Source: Thelonectria olida (taxonomy: Eukaryota; Ascomycota; Sordariomycetes; Hypocreales; Nectriaceae). From it: a stretch of DNA of 64,000 bases. Positions within the stretch are counted from its first letter, which is position 1; each line of letters begins with the position of its first letter. The notes beneath the pieces are model-generated. The model was not told the origin of the DNA, did not search any database, and saw only the letters and a list, made by a program, of their open reading frames with translations. A program made the translations under genes and the position numbers. The DNA lies in contig JAGPYM010000024.1 in assembly GCA_020736575.1 (NCBI GenBank), forward strand, positions 248,001 through 312,000. Direction: 5' to 3'. Shown one piece after another: positions 43,218 to 54,920 of this stretch.

Positions 43218-45638
43218 ATGACGGATCAAATTCGAACAAACGTGATCAACGACAATCCTATTGGAAACAGTCTGGATGGTTTCCGCGCCTCATTCGATTC
43301 GATCTGTGATGACAGAAGCATCGCACGCTCATCAATGGCCGTCAATCAGCTGGCTCAAGTTGGTATGGCATTCTGACCGACTCTGCTAAAATCCACTTCT
43401 CTGACCGGCAGAATAGACTTGCGGAATCTCACACTCCCCTTTCTTTCCGTTCTCCAGGGCCTTTCAGTCGCTGGCCTGCTGGTTTCGAGGACGAGTGCTG
43501 GTACCCTTCGAAACGACCTCCTGAAACTTATTGCAGCCGTCGCGTCCGATGACTTCGACTTCGACCGTATCAAACCTCTCCTCAAGGAAGCGCTTGCCGA
43601 CAAGCCTCAGGACATATTGATCTGGGATCTTGTGTCTACTGCCACCGTCGAATCCACCCCGCCTCCCCGACCGATAGCCTCGTCAATCCAACAGACGCCG
43701 TGGAGTCAGAACACGAGCGGCTTCGTAAACTCATCGGAATTCCGCCAGAATGTGGACCCGGTCCTTAAGTTGGAGCTCGAGCGTCTCTATGTCGGACTTC
43801 CCAATTTCCACAAAACCTTCTTTGGAGATGTGCCAGATCTCGACACGGTGTCTGAGGCGGTCTTCGGCAGGTGTACCGAAGGCGAGAATCCGCTCTTCCA
43901 GGAGGGGTGGAGTGGATGGCCGGCAGGCGCCAAAGAGAGCGACGTTCTGACTTGGCTTGGCGGCTTGATCCCGAAGCTGGAAGCATTCGCAGGCGACCGC
44001 ATTTCGCCTCCGGCGGCTCGACGAAAGCTTTTGGCGCAGCCGAGGACACCACTGGGGGGCTCCACAGCCAAGCGCAGCATGGATATCGGCTTTGTCAATA
44101 CAGACATCACATACAACGCTGACTCTGAGGATTCGAGGTATCGTTGGTCACATATCCTCGTTGCCGGCGAACTAAAAAGCAACCCGAAGGCCGATAAAGC
44201 ATCGATAGCATGGATTGACCTCGCAACGTATGCAAGAGAGGTACTCGCTGCGAAAGACACCCGTCGCTTCGTCTTAGGCTTTACCCTCTGTGGATCTCTT
44301 ATGAGAATATGGGAGTTCGACCGGCTTGGGGGAATCGCCTCCGAACAATTCGACATTAATAAGAAGGATGGTGGACTACAGTTTGTGGCCACCATCCTTG
44401 GATTTCTCTGGATGAACGAAGACGGGCTTGGATTTGACCCTACCATTATTACGTCCGACGGCGAACGGTATATCGAGATCGAACGAGACGGCCAGACACA
44501 GCGCATCATCATTGACAAGGTCATGAAGCGTGCGCCTTGCATTGCCGGTCGGGCGACAACATGTTGGAAGGCCCATTGTAAAGAGGACCCGCAGATACCG
44601 CTTGTTATCAAGGACTCATGGCAGTACACCCACCGCGACGAAGAGGGTATGCTCGTCCAAGACGCAACGGAAAAAGGCGTGGTTAATGTTGCCCGATACT
44701 ACCACCACGAGACGGTTCGCATCCGCGGTGCTGATGACGACGTTCGAAGCAACATTAGAAAGGGATTGGACATCACAAAGGCTACGAATTATCGACCGGG
44801 ACGCCCGATGCTGCCATCAAGTGCGAGCGGATCCAGCCACAAAGGGCGAAGCAGCAGCGCTGGCGTGAAGCGACCATCCAGCGAAATTGACACTGCTCTA
44901 CCGCCGAACAAGCGATCCTGTTCTCCTACAAAGGCAAGCGTCGATGCGCCAGCAAATCGAGTACACCGGCGCGTCATTCTTCGTGATTATGGGAAGCCGA
45001 TTTATAAGGCAAGTTCTCGAGCGGCTCTACTTGCCGCGATGGAGGACTGTATTGAAGGCCACAAGTCCTTGCACGAGGCCGGCCTTCTTCACAGAGACAT
45101 CTCCATCAATAACCTCATGATCAACGAAGATGACAACAATCCATCATGGCCTGCATTCTTGATAGATCTCGATCTTGCTATCCGGGAACAACGAGAAGGC
45201 GCGTCTGGTGCAAAAGATAAAACTGGCACGAGGGCATTCATGGCTATTGGTGCACTTCTGGGCGAACAGCATTCTTTCATGCACGACTTAGAGTCATTCT
45301 TCTGGGTCTTGTTCTGGATATGCATTCACTGCAACGGGCCAGACGAGGGTAGAGTCATTCCCCGGTTTGAGAAGTGGAATTATGTCGATATAGAAGAGCT
45401 AGCAGAGCTAAAAAAAGGGCAAGTATCACATGAAGGGGACTTTATCAGGGCCGCGGAGGAGAATTTTACTTCCTATTACAGACCATTGATACCTTGGGTC
45501 AACAGATTACGGAAAGTAGTGTTTCCGAATGGCCGGAGATGGGAGAGGGAGGACAGAGCATTGTATGCTCGGATGAAAGAGATCCTTCAGGACGCCCGAA
45601 AAGACTCAAAGGTGTTGGCAGAGTCGACTTGCAGATAG
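43218..45638 (+). CDS. Fungal-type protein kinase (FunK1)
   Basis: Two exons, 43218-43362 and 43417-45638 (intron 54 nt, acceptor AATAG chosen to keep phase), about 788 aa. An N-terminal region (MTDQIRTNVINDNPIGNSLD, then SLKEAL-type helices) precedes the split kinase of the FunK1 family. Conserved blocks are VNTDITYNAD, VAGELKSNPKADKASIAWID, VLGFTLCGSLMRIWEFDR, and in the C-lobe GLLHRDISINNLMIN (catalytic Asp about 606), FLIDLDLAIREQ (DFG equivalent DLD) and HDLESFFWVLFWICIH. Catalytic residues are present. A Ser/Lys-rich insert lies at about 500-560. FunK1 kinases are expanded in multicellular fungi; substrates are unknown. Confidence 0.9.
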
Positions 45639-46545
45639 CCTCTTTAATAGATGAAGTACCAGAACGAAGTGTCTACCTTTATAAACTGTATACTACTCCG
45701 TATATCCAGTTGGGATGTTTAAAAAAAAAAAGGATATTTGTCCGGCTAGGTCCGCGTTTGAGCTGGTGGTGGAGGAAAGACCAACGAGAATAACCTGCTG
45801 GTGTGCAAGCGGCTAATAACACGGCAAATCGTTGGGTGATATCACGCCTGGAAGCCCGTCAACAGAAAAGTAGAAGCATCAGTCGGTAATTGGCAATTTC
45901 TGTCAAATCTGCAGGTTGTGGCGCGCCGGCGATGACAAGTTTAACAAAGCCTCCCTTTCTGACCTTACAAATAACCCTTTCAACAGAGGGAAAGCAATGT
46001 TCCTATGATCAACTGTTGTGGTTTCAAGGAATGGGATAGGAATTGGCAAGGATGCCCTGGTAACACTCACCCAATAAGCATGAACCTTTCGGTGTGATTC
46101 CCAACGCGGGGTCTCACTACGTTACACATGAAACCATTTGTCAGTCAAAGACGGCTAAAACTGGCAGTTCGCCGAATGAATCTGACCATTTACCCCTCCA
46201 TCAGGCTTGCTGCCTAGTCCTCTCCTCTAGCGATAATCGGGATCTTGAGGCAAGGCAAAGAGGGGTAATTGCCTGGTGGAGACGCATGGAATGGCAGATG
46301 CACATTTCTGGCGAACGACGAGGCGACCTAAATGATTAGGTATAAAGCCATTGAGCTATGCCTCACGTCCAGGTGGCAAGTACATGGCTTCCTCAATTGA
46401 GTGATGCTCTAAAATACACATGCACTATTTCTCAACTCTATCACTTCATTACTTAAACAACTGTACAGGGCTATCACTTGAATCACCTGGTACACTGGCT
46501 GACTTTGATACAGGACCTCGCGTGCCAATCAACCAAGAATAGAAG
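45639..46545. other. Intergenic, no gene seen
   Basis: It contains the 3' flank of the FunK1 gene with an 11-base A run near 45721. No frame is supported. Confidence 0.5.
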
Positions 46546-46704
46546 ATGGATTGTCCAAAGTGCGGGAAAGGCAATATCACGGGAAGGCTGAATTGTGAAT
46601 ACTGTGGTGAGGATTTGCCTGTGGCCATGCAACGGCCAAACGAATCTGGTAGGAATGTCTGTCGGCTTGAATAGTCATGCGCTGATTGGTTGTTAGATGA
46701 GTAA
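46546..46704 (+). CDS. 36-aa zinc-ribbon microprotein
   Basis: Two exons, 46546-46648 and 46697-46704. Exon 1 begins MDCPKCGKGNITGRLNCEYC, a C-x2-C-x10-C-x2-C zinc ribbon, followed by GEDLPVAMQR. A 48-nt intron with GTAGGA donor, GCTGATT branch and TTAG acceptor leads to a DE-stop end. Without splicing the frame runs only to about 43 residues. Too small for routine calling; the paired CxxC and the splice fit are the support. Confidence 0.5.
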
Positions 46705-46833
46705 GCATTAGCTTTCATTTAAATGTTGTCGTCGAAACGCTAGGAGTCCTGCTGGGACATCAAAACGCTCAACACCAATATATGCCGCTCATCACGGTGT
46801 CCTGCTCGCCGTTTCCACTCCTCGTTCCTCGTG

Positions 46834-47805
46834 CTACTGCTCCAGTTCCCTGAGTAACATCGCTCCCCTTTCGTCCAAGTTAGGGTACCTGGCAAGTGTA
46901 TAGAAATCCCGCCAGAACTGGCGTGCCTCTGTGTAGTCCGGCATGTGTTTTCGTAACAGAGCCTTCCATTCCTGGTCCTCTTGTCCTAAGCCAATCCCCG
47001 CGCATGCGAATTCCCACCAAACGGGGAAGTAACCACCTGCCTCCCAATCAATAATTCCAATGAGGTTGCCATCCTTCACAATGATGTTCACATTTGCCAG
47101 ATCCCCATGAGTAAAGGTATAAGGCATCGCAGGGGGCATGCGCTCTCGCAGTCGCTGACGAGCCTTCTCGGGGACTCCCTTCCATGACTTAGTCATCTCT
47201 TCCCAAAGCTCGTCATCTGAGGAGAGAGGTCCATGAGGAAGGCCGTAACCGTTCGGGAATAAGAAGGCTGAAAATAATGGTTGGTCCCCTAGACTTTGCA
47301 TCCGAGGTGAACGAAGTTGTCGAAGCTGATGCAGGAAGTCGGCCGTTTGTTTTGCCACACGTTCTCTCTCAACTGTTGACATCGTTCCCCAGACAGCGCT
47401 CAGCGGTTCGCCTGGAATGCGTTTCGTTATTATAAAATAACGCCCGTTTTCTTCACTCCATTCCTCAACAATACCGGGAACGGGGATCGTGGTGTTTTCC
47501 TTTAGAAATCGGATATTTCTGGCTTCGAAATTGGGAGGACTGTCTGACCGCTCCTTGAGGATCAAATTCGAACCTAATGACCATACCCCCCGATCGCTTA
47601 CTCCATAAAACAGCTTCACGTGGCTGTCATAACGGCAAGAATTTTGTTGCTCGGCAGTCCAGCTACACGCTGTACAGGACACTTCGATAGTCATGGCTGA
47701 CTCGAGCCAGGGGAAGCGGTTTCTGAGCCACTTCAAGTAGGTGCTTTCTGGTAGAGTCGTTTCTTTAGCGAGGAGAAAGTAGGTAAGGGGAAGTGGACAG
47801 GGCAT
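46834..47805 (-). CDS. APH-family phosphotransferase (kinase-like)
   Basis: Single exon, 323 aa, ATG 47805 to TAG 46834. It has the fold signature of aminoglycoside/choline-kinase-like enzymes: VKLFYGVSDRGVWSLGSNLI with nucleotide-binding Lys in LILKERS, then FIITKRIPGEPLSAVWG, the Brenner motif FTHGDLANVNIIV (catalytic Asp about 229) and IIDWEAGGYFPVWWEF. In fungi such proteins rarely act on antibiotics; the substrate is unknown. All catalytic motifs are present. Its C-terminus (MLLRELEQ) is typical length. Confidence 0.88.
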   Translation of the reverse strand: MPCPLPLTYFLLAKETTLPESTYLKWLRNRFPWLESAMTIEVSCTACSWTAEQQNSCRYDSHVKLFYGVSDRGVWSLGSNLILKERSDSPPNFEARNIRFLKENTTIPVPGIVEEWSEENGRYFIITKRIPGEPLSAVWGTMSTVERERVAKQTADFLHQLRQLRSPRMQSLGDQPLFSAFLFPNGYGLPHGPLSSDDELWEEMTKSWKGVPEKARQRLRERMPPAMPYTFTHGDLANVNIIVKDGNLIGIIDWEAGGYFPVWWEFACAGIGLGQEDQEWKALLRKHMPDYTEARQFWRDFYTLARYPNLDERGAMLLRELEQ

Positions 47806-48269
47806 ACAATCTCCCCAAGCCAGTTGGCGGTCTGCCCTCTGAAAACAGCTGCCTCATACCTGCTGCCCCAAATTGTTTCTTGGTACCTTGGGCGGTCTGT
47901 GGCGGCAGAAATATCGGAAGAATACCAAATCCGAAGGGATAAACGCTGTGTGAGCTAAGCAGGGCCCCACTTAAACATGTTAGGTCATCCACACTCCACA
48001 AATGCGGCGACCCTCGCAGCGACCTGAATATCCCTCCAACTTCCCGTCTCGATCTCGGCTCTTGACGATGGGTCACTCATGGCGAGACCGCAAAATCGAA
48101 AGCGATAGCGCGCCGACGAGCCCTCGCGGCACGACAATCCTCATACGAAGGGTCGAAAACAACTCCGCCTTGAGCCTTCGCAAGACGACCATCAGGTAAA
48201 GAGACCCAGGCGGGTGGTTAAACATCCCAACTCTTGGCAGTATCCGCCTGTGGGACAGATTGTCCAAAG
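47806..48269. other. Intergenic or possible orphan exon
   Basis: An ATG frame at 48068-48199 (MGHSWRDRKIESDSAPTSPR) runs into a GTAAAG donor-like site at about 48197, but I find no downstream exon to join. Otherwise nothing is supported. Confidence 0.25.
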
Positions 48270-48289
48270 TTCCTCTCATCCACAGTGCC

Positions 48290-48611
48290 TTAGTAGCACT
48301 CGATAGGCGGACCTGTACTCGACCTTCCTGTCCTCCGCCTCTCACAGGGCTTGCCCAAAACCTTACACCCACTGCCGCTAGAAAACTTGCTCGATTTGCG
48401 AAACACGGAGGCCCAGACTCGCAAGATCTTCGAGTATCCTCCCGCGACAAAACCCGCGAGCGACATGAGCTCCTCTTCGCGAAGCCGAGCGACCGAGCCC
48501 ACCAATCCAGCAACTCTCCGAACAACCCACGACTTAGAAGGCGAGAGTGACGACCTCGGCACAGCTATTGCTGCCATGGCCTCCTCCAAGTCTGGCTCTT
48601 TTAAGGAGTAA
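48290..48611 (+). pseudogene. Fragment of a fungal gene, probably frameshifted
   Basis: One frame gives ARKLARFAKHGGPDSQDLR; immediately after, the adjacent frame gives YPPATKPASDMSSSSRSRAT and continues to SSKSGSFKE, where a perfect GTAAGT donor follows. The two parts read as one sentence if one or two bases were lost near 48430. No continuation was found downstream to 49263, where only short frames occur. Family not identified. Confidence 0.35.
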
Positions 48612-49263
48612 GTTGGGTGAACAAGCGCCTTAAGTCATTTCGAGAATCTTGTGGCCGGGTATTCGCGGGTAATATCGGCATTTCTTCGGTAATTAGGAGA
48701 TTTAGATGGTGCCTTGCGGACGCTTAGCCGCTTTAGTCCCCAAGCTATGATAGATGGAAGCCCAAACCAAGAGATTCGACCGGCAGCCGTCGAGTAGAGA
48801 ATGTTGGGATTACGTCTTGAAAGCACTGCACACTCTTCTCAATTTTATATTCACGAAACAGAGCCATTCCAAACCCAGGATTTTCCCGTCATGGCTGCTC
48901 ATTTCCAGTGCCATCACAAACACCACATTCAAACCCTCCCTTTTTCCCCGTGCCGTCGCAGTTCGTACATTGTGGCATGTTGACGCCTCCTGGATAGCCC
49001 TCATTTAGTCAGCCCAGTCATATCATAGTGAGTTGCGAACTTACAGTTTGCTTTGTGTGATTGTGAGCAGGTTTGCTTTACTATGTATGCATGTGAAGAA
49101 TGTTGGTTGCGCGGGGTTTTTATACACGTCTAGTCACTGGAGGCCGAGCCCAATGTGGCGACCTGACCACGTGACAAAAAAGGGTATCCAATGTCGCCAC
49201 TCCGCGTGTCCGCGAGAACCTCCAGCCGGCGAAGCAAATCACTGCCTGACACATCTAACCAAG

Positions 49264-50573
49264 ATGCCAATACTGCTTGTAAGAGATTGCGTGCATTACG
49301 AGGACATGTTACCTAACAATACTCCAGCATCGCCTTCAGGGCATCCAGGCCCAAATAGCCCACATTCGATCTCAAATAGACAGCGTCCAGTCCGTTCTCG
49401 ACCAGATCCTGCACGACATCGAGGCGCCCGCCGAGGATAGCATCGAAACGCACTGCACTCTCGATGAGCAAATACTGACCTCGGGAGATAAGGAGCTGGA
49501 GAGTGAAGGGGAAGAATGCCCCCATCAAGATTGTTCCGAGACCGAAATATTAGTCCATACCTACAGTCGGCGGAAAAACCTTGCTCGACATTACACATAT
49601 CGTACGCGTAACCCATATCACTTTGAGCTCCTTTCTAATCGCGGTGCAACAGATGTTCAACTTGAGGAGCCGAAGAAATGTGAAATCTGCTGTACAGAAA
49701 TGAAAAATGGCTACGATGTTTATATGCACCTACAGAAATGTTTGAAGGTGTACGGCTCTGAGACACAGGTTGTTGAAGCAACTCGGGAATGGCGCATCCA
49801 ACTCACGAAGGCAGGGAAAGAGCTCAAACGCCTCCTTGGTCCAATAGCAGGCGCGAAACGACAAAGAGGGAGAGATCAAGCATCGACCCGTCCTAGCAAA
49901 ATCTTGATCACCGACAACGAGGCTATATCAACTGCTGGTTAGTCTTACGCTCTCAGACAACTTTAGCATCATTAACCATTTTGCAGCTGGGCATAGCTCG
50001 GACGACTTGGCACATTCCGTTGGGCAACAGGGAAATGCTGCTGTTCTCAAGCCTTTGTCCGGTAAAGCTCCTCCCAACATGCTTCAGAATGAACCTAGTC
50101 CTCTACGCCCTCCTTTTCGCAATACATACACCTTGGAAGGCTCAGATCCGCTACCGACTTCTCTCCACGATGCAGTCTTAGCAGCACCATGCGAGGACAC
50201 TACATTACGCCCTCCTTTCCGCAATACATACACATTGGAAGGCTTAGATCCGCTACCGACGTCTCTCCACGATGCAGTCTTAGAAGCACCATGCGAGGAC
50301 CCTACCTTACGCCCTCCTTTTCGCAATACGTACACATTGGAAGGCTTAGACCCGCTACCGACGTCTCTCCACGATAAAGCCTTAGAAGTATTACATGGCG
50401 GCCACCCATTGGGAGCTCCTAATATGTACACATTGGAAGCTTCGGGTAGCCATTCCTCGTTTGAACCAGAGATGCACTATACTGGAGGAAACACAGTCAC
50501 CGATCAAGCTCTGCCAGCACAATCTCTTTTTCCTAGTGCAAGTAATTCAGGGCAGATCACCATACCCTACTAA
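49264..50573 (+). CDS. Unknown protein: coiled coil, CxxC-HxxxC finger, YTLEG repeats
   Basis: Three exons, 49264-49278, 49328-49937 and 49987-50573, all phases fit, 403 aa. The first exon is only 15 nt (MPILL), so the start is tentative. Residues 6-35 are a helical heptad-like stretch (QGIQAQIAHIRSQIDSVQSV). About 80-130 has SRRKNLARHYTYR. A possible C2HC finger reads CEICCTEMKNGYDVYMHLQK ending in Cys. The last exon has three tandem copies of RPPFRNTYTLEGLDPLPTSL. No family recognised. A plausible nucleic-acid-binding or scaffold protein, but that is a guess. Confidence 0.65.
50095..50400 (+). repeat. Three tandem units of about 111 bp (YTLEG repeats)
   Basis: Units start near 50103, 50211 and 50310 with CTCCTTT-CGCAATAC and encode FRNTYTLEGLDPLPTSLHDA. 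Copies two and three are the most alike. A degenerate fourth (MYTLEASGS) follows at about 50425. Confidence 0.85.
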
Positions 50574-50592
50574 TTCGACGACCTTTTCCAAA

Positions 50593-51345
50593 TTAGTCCT
50601 CGAAATATACCACATTCATACCCATCGTCCCGCTGATCATTTCATCTATTATGTTCTTGAGGTTCACTGAAAAGCGTAAAGGTGTCCAGTGGGGAACCTC
50701 ATCCGGTATCATGAATCCAAGGAGCGCCCACTTCCCTCTCCCAATCCGCCACCATTCTCGTGCATCTACTATAGCCCTAGACTTGTTGTCAGATATTGTT
50801 GCCATTGCTCGAGGTGAACCTTACAAGCCGCCGCGCGCCATGCGAATATGCTGTGGTACAATATCAAGGGCTTTGAGAGACTCATCTGATAGATTCTCAT
50901 CCGGTATCGCCAACAGTCCATTTTTAGCTTCCGTTGCTTCACAACGGTGTTTGTAGGACTCCAAATAGACGGTTCCTTCTGATCCGCTAGAGAGACCCAA
51001 AACCATAAGAATCCGCATGTCATCCGTTCGGTTTAAGACACAGTGTGTCAGTCGGGTTCTCCCATATACCCTGTAGAATCCAAGCGTCGATTGAGGGAAG
51101 AAGGACTTGATAACATCTGAAACAGACTTGTATCTATTAGTCAGAAATAGCAGCTTATGTATTGTTAACTTGCGTACTTTATTCTTGAATGCAGCGGTCC
51201 GGCACAAGCGTAAGCCCTCTGGTGTTGAAGCCTTGAAGTGAATTCTGGTGATATCGTCCAATAATTCACCAATTTCTGGGTTTTCTTGTGACCAGAACCC
51301 GTTCTTCAATATTTCCCCACGTATGCTGTCGATTGAAGAAGCCAT
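50593..51345 (-). CDS. Unknown protein, 234 aa
   Basis: Two exons, 51345-50825 and 50776-50593 (intron 48 nt, branch CTGAC). It begins MASSIDSIRGEILKNGFW. Notable parts are FKNKVRKLTIHKLLFLTNRY, FYRVYGRTRLTHCVLNRTDD, and after the splice LAIVDAREWWRIGRGKWALL then GFMIPDEVPHW. It is compact, without signal peptide or membrane segment. Convergent with the YTLEG-repeat gene, 20 bases apart. No family recognised. Confidence 0.65.
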
Positions 51346-51533
51346 GAGGTGATTGTGGTAGTACACGCCGTCGAAGCAACTGTTAGGTTGGTGTATTCAT
51401 TCTTCGTTGAAGCATACGTGGCCGCATGGTGTCTTTGTCAGCTCAGTTAGGGCTAGCGCATTTCCAGAGGCCACGTGAGAGCCCCAAGGAGTGTGCATAA
51501 CTTCTGCCAAGTGCCCGCCCTTAATGACCTCTT

Positions 51534-51646
51534 AGGCTCACAGGCTCACAGGCTCACAGGCTCCACAGGCTCACAGGCTCACAGGCTCACAAGCTCACAG
51601 GCTCACAGGCTCACAGGCTCACAGGCTCACAGGCTCACAGGCTCAC
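51534..51646. repeat. Microsatellite (AGGCTCAC)n
   Basis: About fourteen copies of the 8-bp unit AGGCTCAC, with one insertion (GGCTCCAC) and one A-for-G change (CAAGCTCAC). The flanks 51346-51533 and 51647-51947 hold no supported gene. Confidence 0.9.
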
Positions 51647-51947
51647 CGGGCATGTACCTGTGTGACATAAGCGGAGATATGGATGGTGGGCAGACTGCTG
51701 CGACCACTTCGATGCAGCCAATATATGTCAGTAAGAGGCCACAAAATCGATAGCCAACATGCGTCAGAAAGCCGTCGGCTTTGAACATGCATGAAGGATC
51801 TGCCCAGTCCAAGAGAATAGATCCTTGCAGTAGACAACTTCTGTTCGCTCAAAGTTGCGAGTCTATGTCAAATGAAGGCCCTGACGGATGGGCGTCCACA
51901 TATGTTCGCTTGAGGTACAGTGAAAGAGCATGTCAGATACGGAGATC

Positions 51948-52600
51948 CTAGTCAAAGTAATCCAAAAGTGCAACTCCCAGGGCTACTATACAGCCTGTAC
52001 CGTGGTCAACTGAGCTAAGACTATCCCCGAGTCTACGCGAGGTTGAGGTGGGCCAAGCTCTCGTTCGTTCAACCCGGATATGTGACTTGATGAAGCTATC
52101 CTCGAAAGAACGAGCCCATGCGGCCACTTCGCCGGCCATACGGACCCAAAGAACCCCTTTCTTAATGGGCAAACATGCAAGTAGGATGCTCCCCGGACGA
52201 ATAGAGGAGATCCTTCTTGCCAAGTACGGAGATCAGGTAATGCATCCTGCCCGCGGCCTTGCTTGGTCCGGCCGCCTCGCTTTGCTGGAGAGCGCTAGTC
52301 AGCTTAGAGGAGTGATTGTAACCGGTCAGGGCCAGTTCGTATGCATGCAAGGAACCGATAACTGACGTGTCGACGGCGTTGGTTGCTTACTTACGTTCGT
52401 CTCGTCAAGCTGAGACTCTTGTGCATTGTGGTTCGCAGTGAACATGTATTGGAGGTAGACTTGTTCATTGTGATCGAGAGTCCAGGTTGAAGGCCCGTTA
52501 TGTAGCCCACGGGGGTCTGAGATGATCATCCCTCCTGATGTGCATGATGATAAGTAGCCATATGAACCCCCGGGTTGACGCCAATCAATTTGCAATTCAT
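51948..52600 (-). pseudogene. Broken coding remnant, family unknown
   Basis: The frame at 52595-52380 lacks an ATG and reads IDWRQPGGSYGYLSSC, GMIISDPRGLHNGPSTWTLD and VYLQYMFTANHNAQESQL, then a GTAAGT donor after DETN. Downstream minus frames (52350-52162, 52223-51948) stay open but I cannot join them with confidence. The composition is protein-like, so this is probably a gene fragment with lost 5' end. Confidence 0.4.
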
Positions 52601-52657
52601 TTACAATCTATAACCTACTAGAACGCTTCGAACATCATACAACATCCACACCGCAAC

Positions 52658-52877
52658 ATGACTGATCCCAATAGCAAGCCCCAGCCGAGTGGAGGGAGAT
52701 CAGGCCAGTCAGGACAGGGAGGTTCAGGCACAGGTTAGTTATATTGTCTTTATATCCACTCTTTGATCTTACAATATGGAAGACCCAAAGACAAAGTCAA
52801 GCGATCCGGTCGAACCTCTCTCCATAATAAACGATACAAAGCCTACAGTACATGTATATAAAGCAAAGAAAACATAG
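52658..52877 (+). CDS. 56-aa Gly/Ser-rich microprotein
   Basis: Two exons, 52658-52733 and 52783-52877 (intron 49 nt, GTTAGT donor). It begins MTDPNSKPQPSGGRSGQSGQ and ends VHVYKAKKT. The promoter-proximal ATG context (CGCAACATGACT) and in-phase splice support it. The unspliced frame would end quickly. It stops 13 bases from the end of the convergent gene at 52890. Function unknown. Confidence 0.5.
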
Positions 52878-52889
52878 CTATGGACAGAA

Positions 52890-54450
52890 TCATTTTAACG
52901 GTATATTTATGGCAAAGTAGGAGATGCGTCTGGTTGTTGATAGGGTTGCGCCTTGCTCGAGTAATAATCCACGACTGGCCCTCCAAGCGATCCTGTTGTC
53001 AAACTTCGAGCTGCTGAGTTCTGAGCTGCTTATCGAGACATAAACTGATTTTGGTGATACCTGAGTGGGTATAAAAATCCCCAAGCAATCTGGCTCAATC
53101 CTAGCCGGTCCGAAATCATGCTCTATATATGATACTCGTGTGCATATGTCTGTTTGATCTAAAACTCCTAATTGTTCGGTCTTCATACTTAGTTGATATT
53201 TGCTTATTAGCAGGAGTACACTCACCAGGTAATCGCAAACTTTGTCAACCACCTTCCAAATAGCCTCAGTCCAGTCGTATTGAACGCAACTCAAACCAGG
53301 TTTCTTTATTCTGGTAATGGGACCGATTTTTGTCTCTCCAGCCCTTGAAACCTCGTGCTGGAGCTCTGCTGAAAGATCGAAGGTCGTATAACCAGCAATC
53401 GAAATGTTTATTGTCGCAACGTACTTCTCATAGTCGATAATATCTGACCAGTCGAGGCCGCCAGGGAGGTCGTCTAATTGCCCGTCTTCCGGAAGGCCAG
53501 GCGGAGTTTGGACATTCGATAAGTCGGAGGAGGTAATGGAACCAGGTAGCGTCAAGGGTGCATCGTCGGGTGTCAGCCCTCCTGTTAACTGTTTGTCTGC
53601 ATTGGTTGCGATTCGGGGTATTCGATAGTCACCTAGAGTGTCAAGGAGACAGGGTTGGAGCTTTTGACCGTTGAATGCCGTCCGAAACCTTTCAAACTCG
53701 TGTTGACCAAGTGTGTGAGTTCCCAGGGCGTCACAAATCTTGTCCAGAGTATATTCAGGTCGGACAAGCCAAACCAAAAATGGGATATACAATGGTGCTG
53801 AGGCTTGGATTTCTTCCTTGGGCTCGTAGGCCAGCTGAGATAACGTCTTAAGCTCGTGGAATTTCTTGTCAGTTATTGAACGAAGAGTTGGTAGGGAAAC
53901 ATCTATAATGTAAATGATTAATGTTTATCTTTAAAGAGGACATGCGCTACTCACCCAAGACGATAAGTAGTTCGAAAGCACGATGCTCTAAACATGAATA
54001 TAGTTCATCGATGAAGCCGATTAGGCGGAGGATGGCAGCTTTATCCTGCCTGCAAGTTGAGTAGGTGGGAAGGTGGCCGTAGATGTTAGTGAGTATTTGT
54101 GTTGTATCCTTTCCAATAGACGAATCAACCACCGTAACTGCAATGACAACCAGCACTTGCCAAATTTCTAGTCTAGCGCCTGTGTTCCGATTGAGGTCCA
54201 GATTTCTGAGTTGTGTGGCTTTATCAAGAATATTCTCTGGAGTATCCAAACCGAATGCTACCCTGGAGCTTTGCCATTGTCCCTCGGACTGTGGCACCGA
54301 GTCGGAAAGGGAACGTTGACTACGTTTCCTTCGTTTCGGTTTCGGTCGTTGTTGAGTGGAGTCCTCGAAAACAATCTGGACGTTGCTGCAATCGGGGTGT
54401 GTCGGCTCGGGCAGCTGGAACTCAGCGTACCCAGCAAAGGAGGCACACAT
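52890..54450 (-). CDS. Unknown protein, about 502 aa
   Basis: Two exons, 54450-53955 and 53902-52890 (intron 52 nt). ATG 54450 (MCASFAGYAEFQLPEPTHPD) is the first available in frame; an upstream exon is possible. A basic stretch QRPKPKRRKRSQRS near residue 40 could be a nuclear signal. Helical parts follow (ENILDKATQLRNLDLNRNTG, LEIWQVLVVIAVTVVDSSIG), then PLYIPFLVWLVRPEYTLDKI and a Pro/Asp-rich linker. An optional intron could remove VSVLLLISKYQLS near 53215. No family recognised. Confidence 0.6.
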
Positions 54451-54920
54451 CGTAACATGTGGTTGTGGGAAAGGAGTGAGGAGACAGGAAGAGAGCACAG
54501 CTACTGTAATCTCGAAGTGCGAGTTCTGCGCTATACCGAATCAGATTTTCATGTCATCAAGTCTGGATTAGCTTTGACCCACCTGAGCGAGGCAAGGGAG
54601 GTCGGGGATGGGGGTCCGAGACAAGGGGAGGGGTGGATGGTCGAGGCGTGCAGGACTCAGATGCATCCCTGATTCTTCGTGCTTCCGTTCTTTGGTCGAC
54701 CCAGACGCGCCCCAACTGTCGTTGTCACACCGATGTTCTATAAGAAGTGCATCCCAAGGCAATCGGGGGCCTCATTTTGGTTCGCCAAAGTGTCCGCCTT
54801 GAAATTCCAATTCCCAAGCCATCTTTTCAGAGACTAATTATTTGTTTCCATGGGCCGTGGGGCTTACGATACGACTGGCGTCCCAAAGCCTCCACCAAGA
54901 CCCAAGCCGCGTTAGCGAGA

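Noticed and set aside
41279..48611. A biosynthetic gene cluster around the LaeA-like methyltransferase
   Set aside because: No polyketide synthase, peptide synthetase or terpene enzyme is present in the window.
51534..51646. CRISPR-like array
   Set aside because: The 8-bp units have no spacers; eukaryotic microsatellite.
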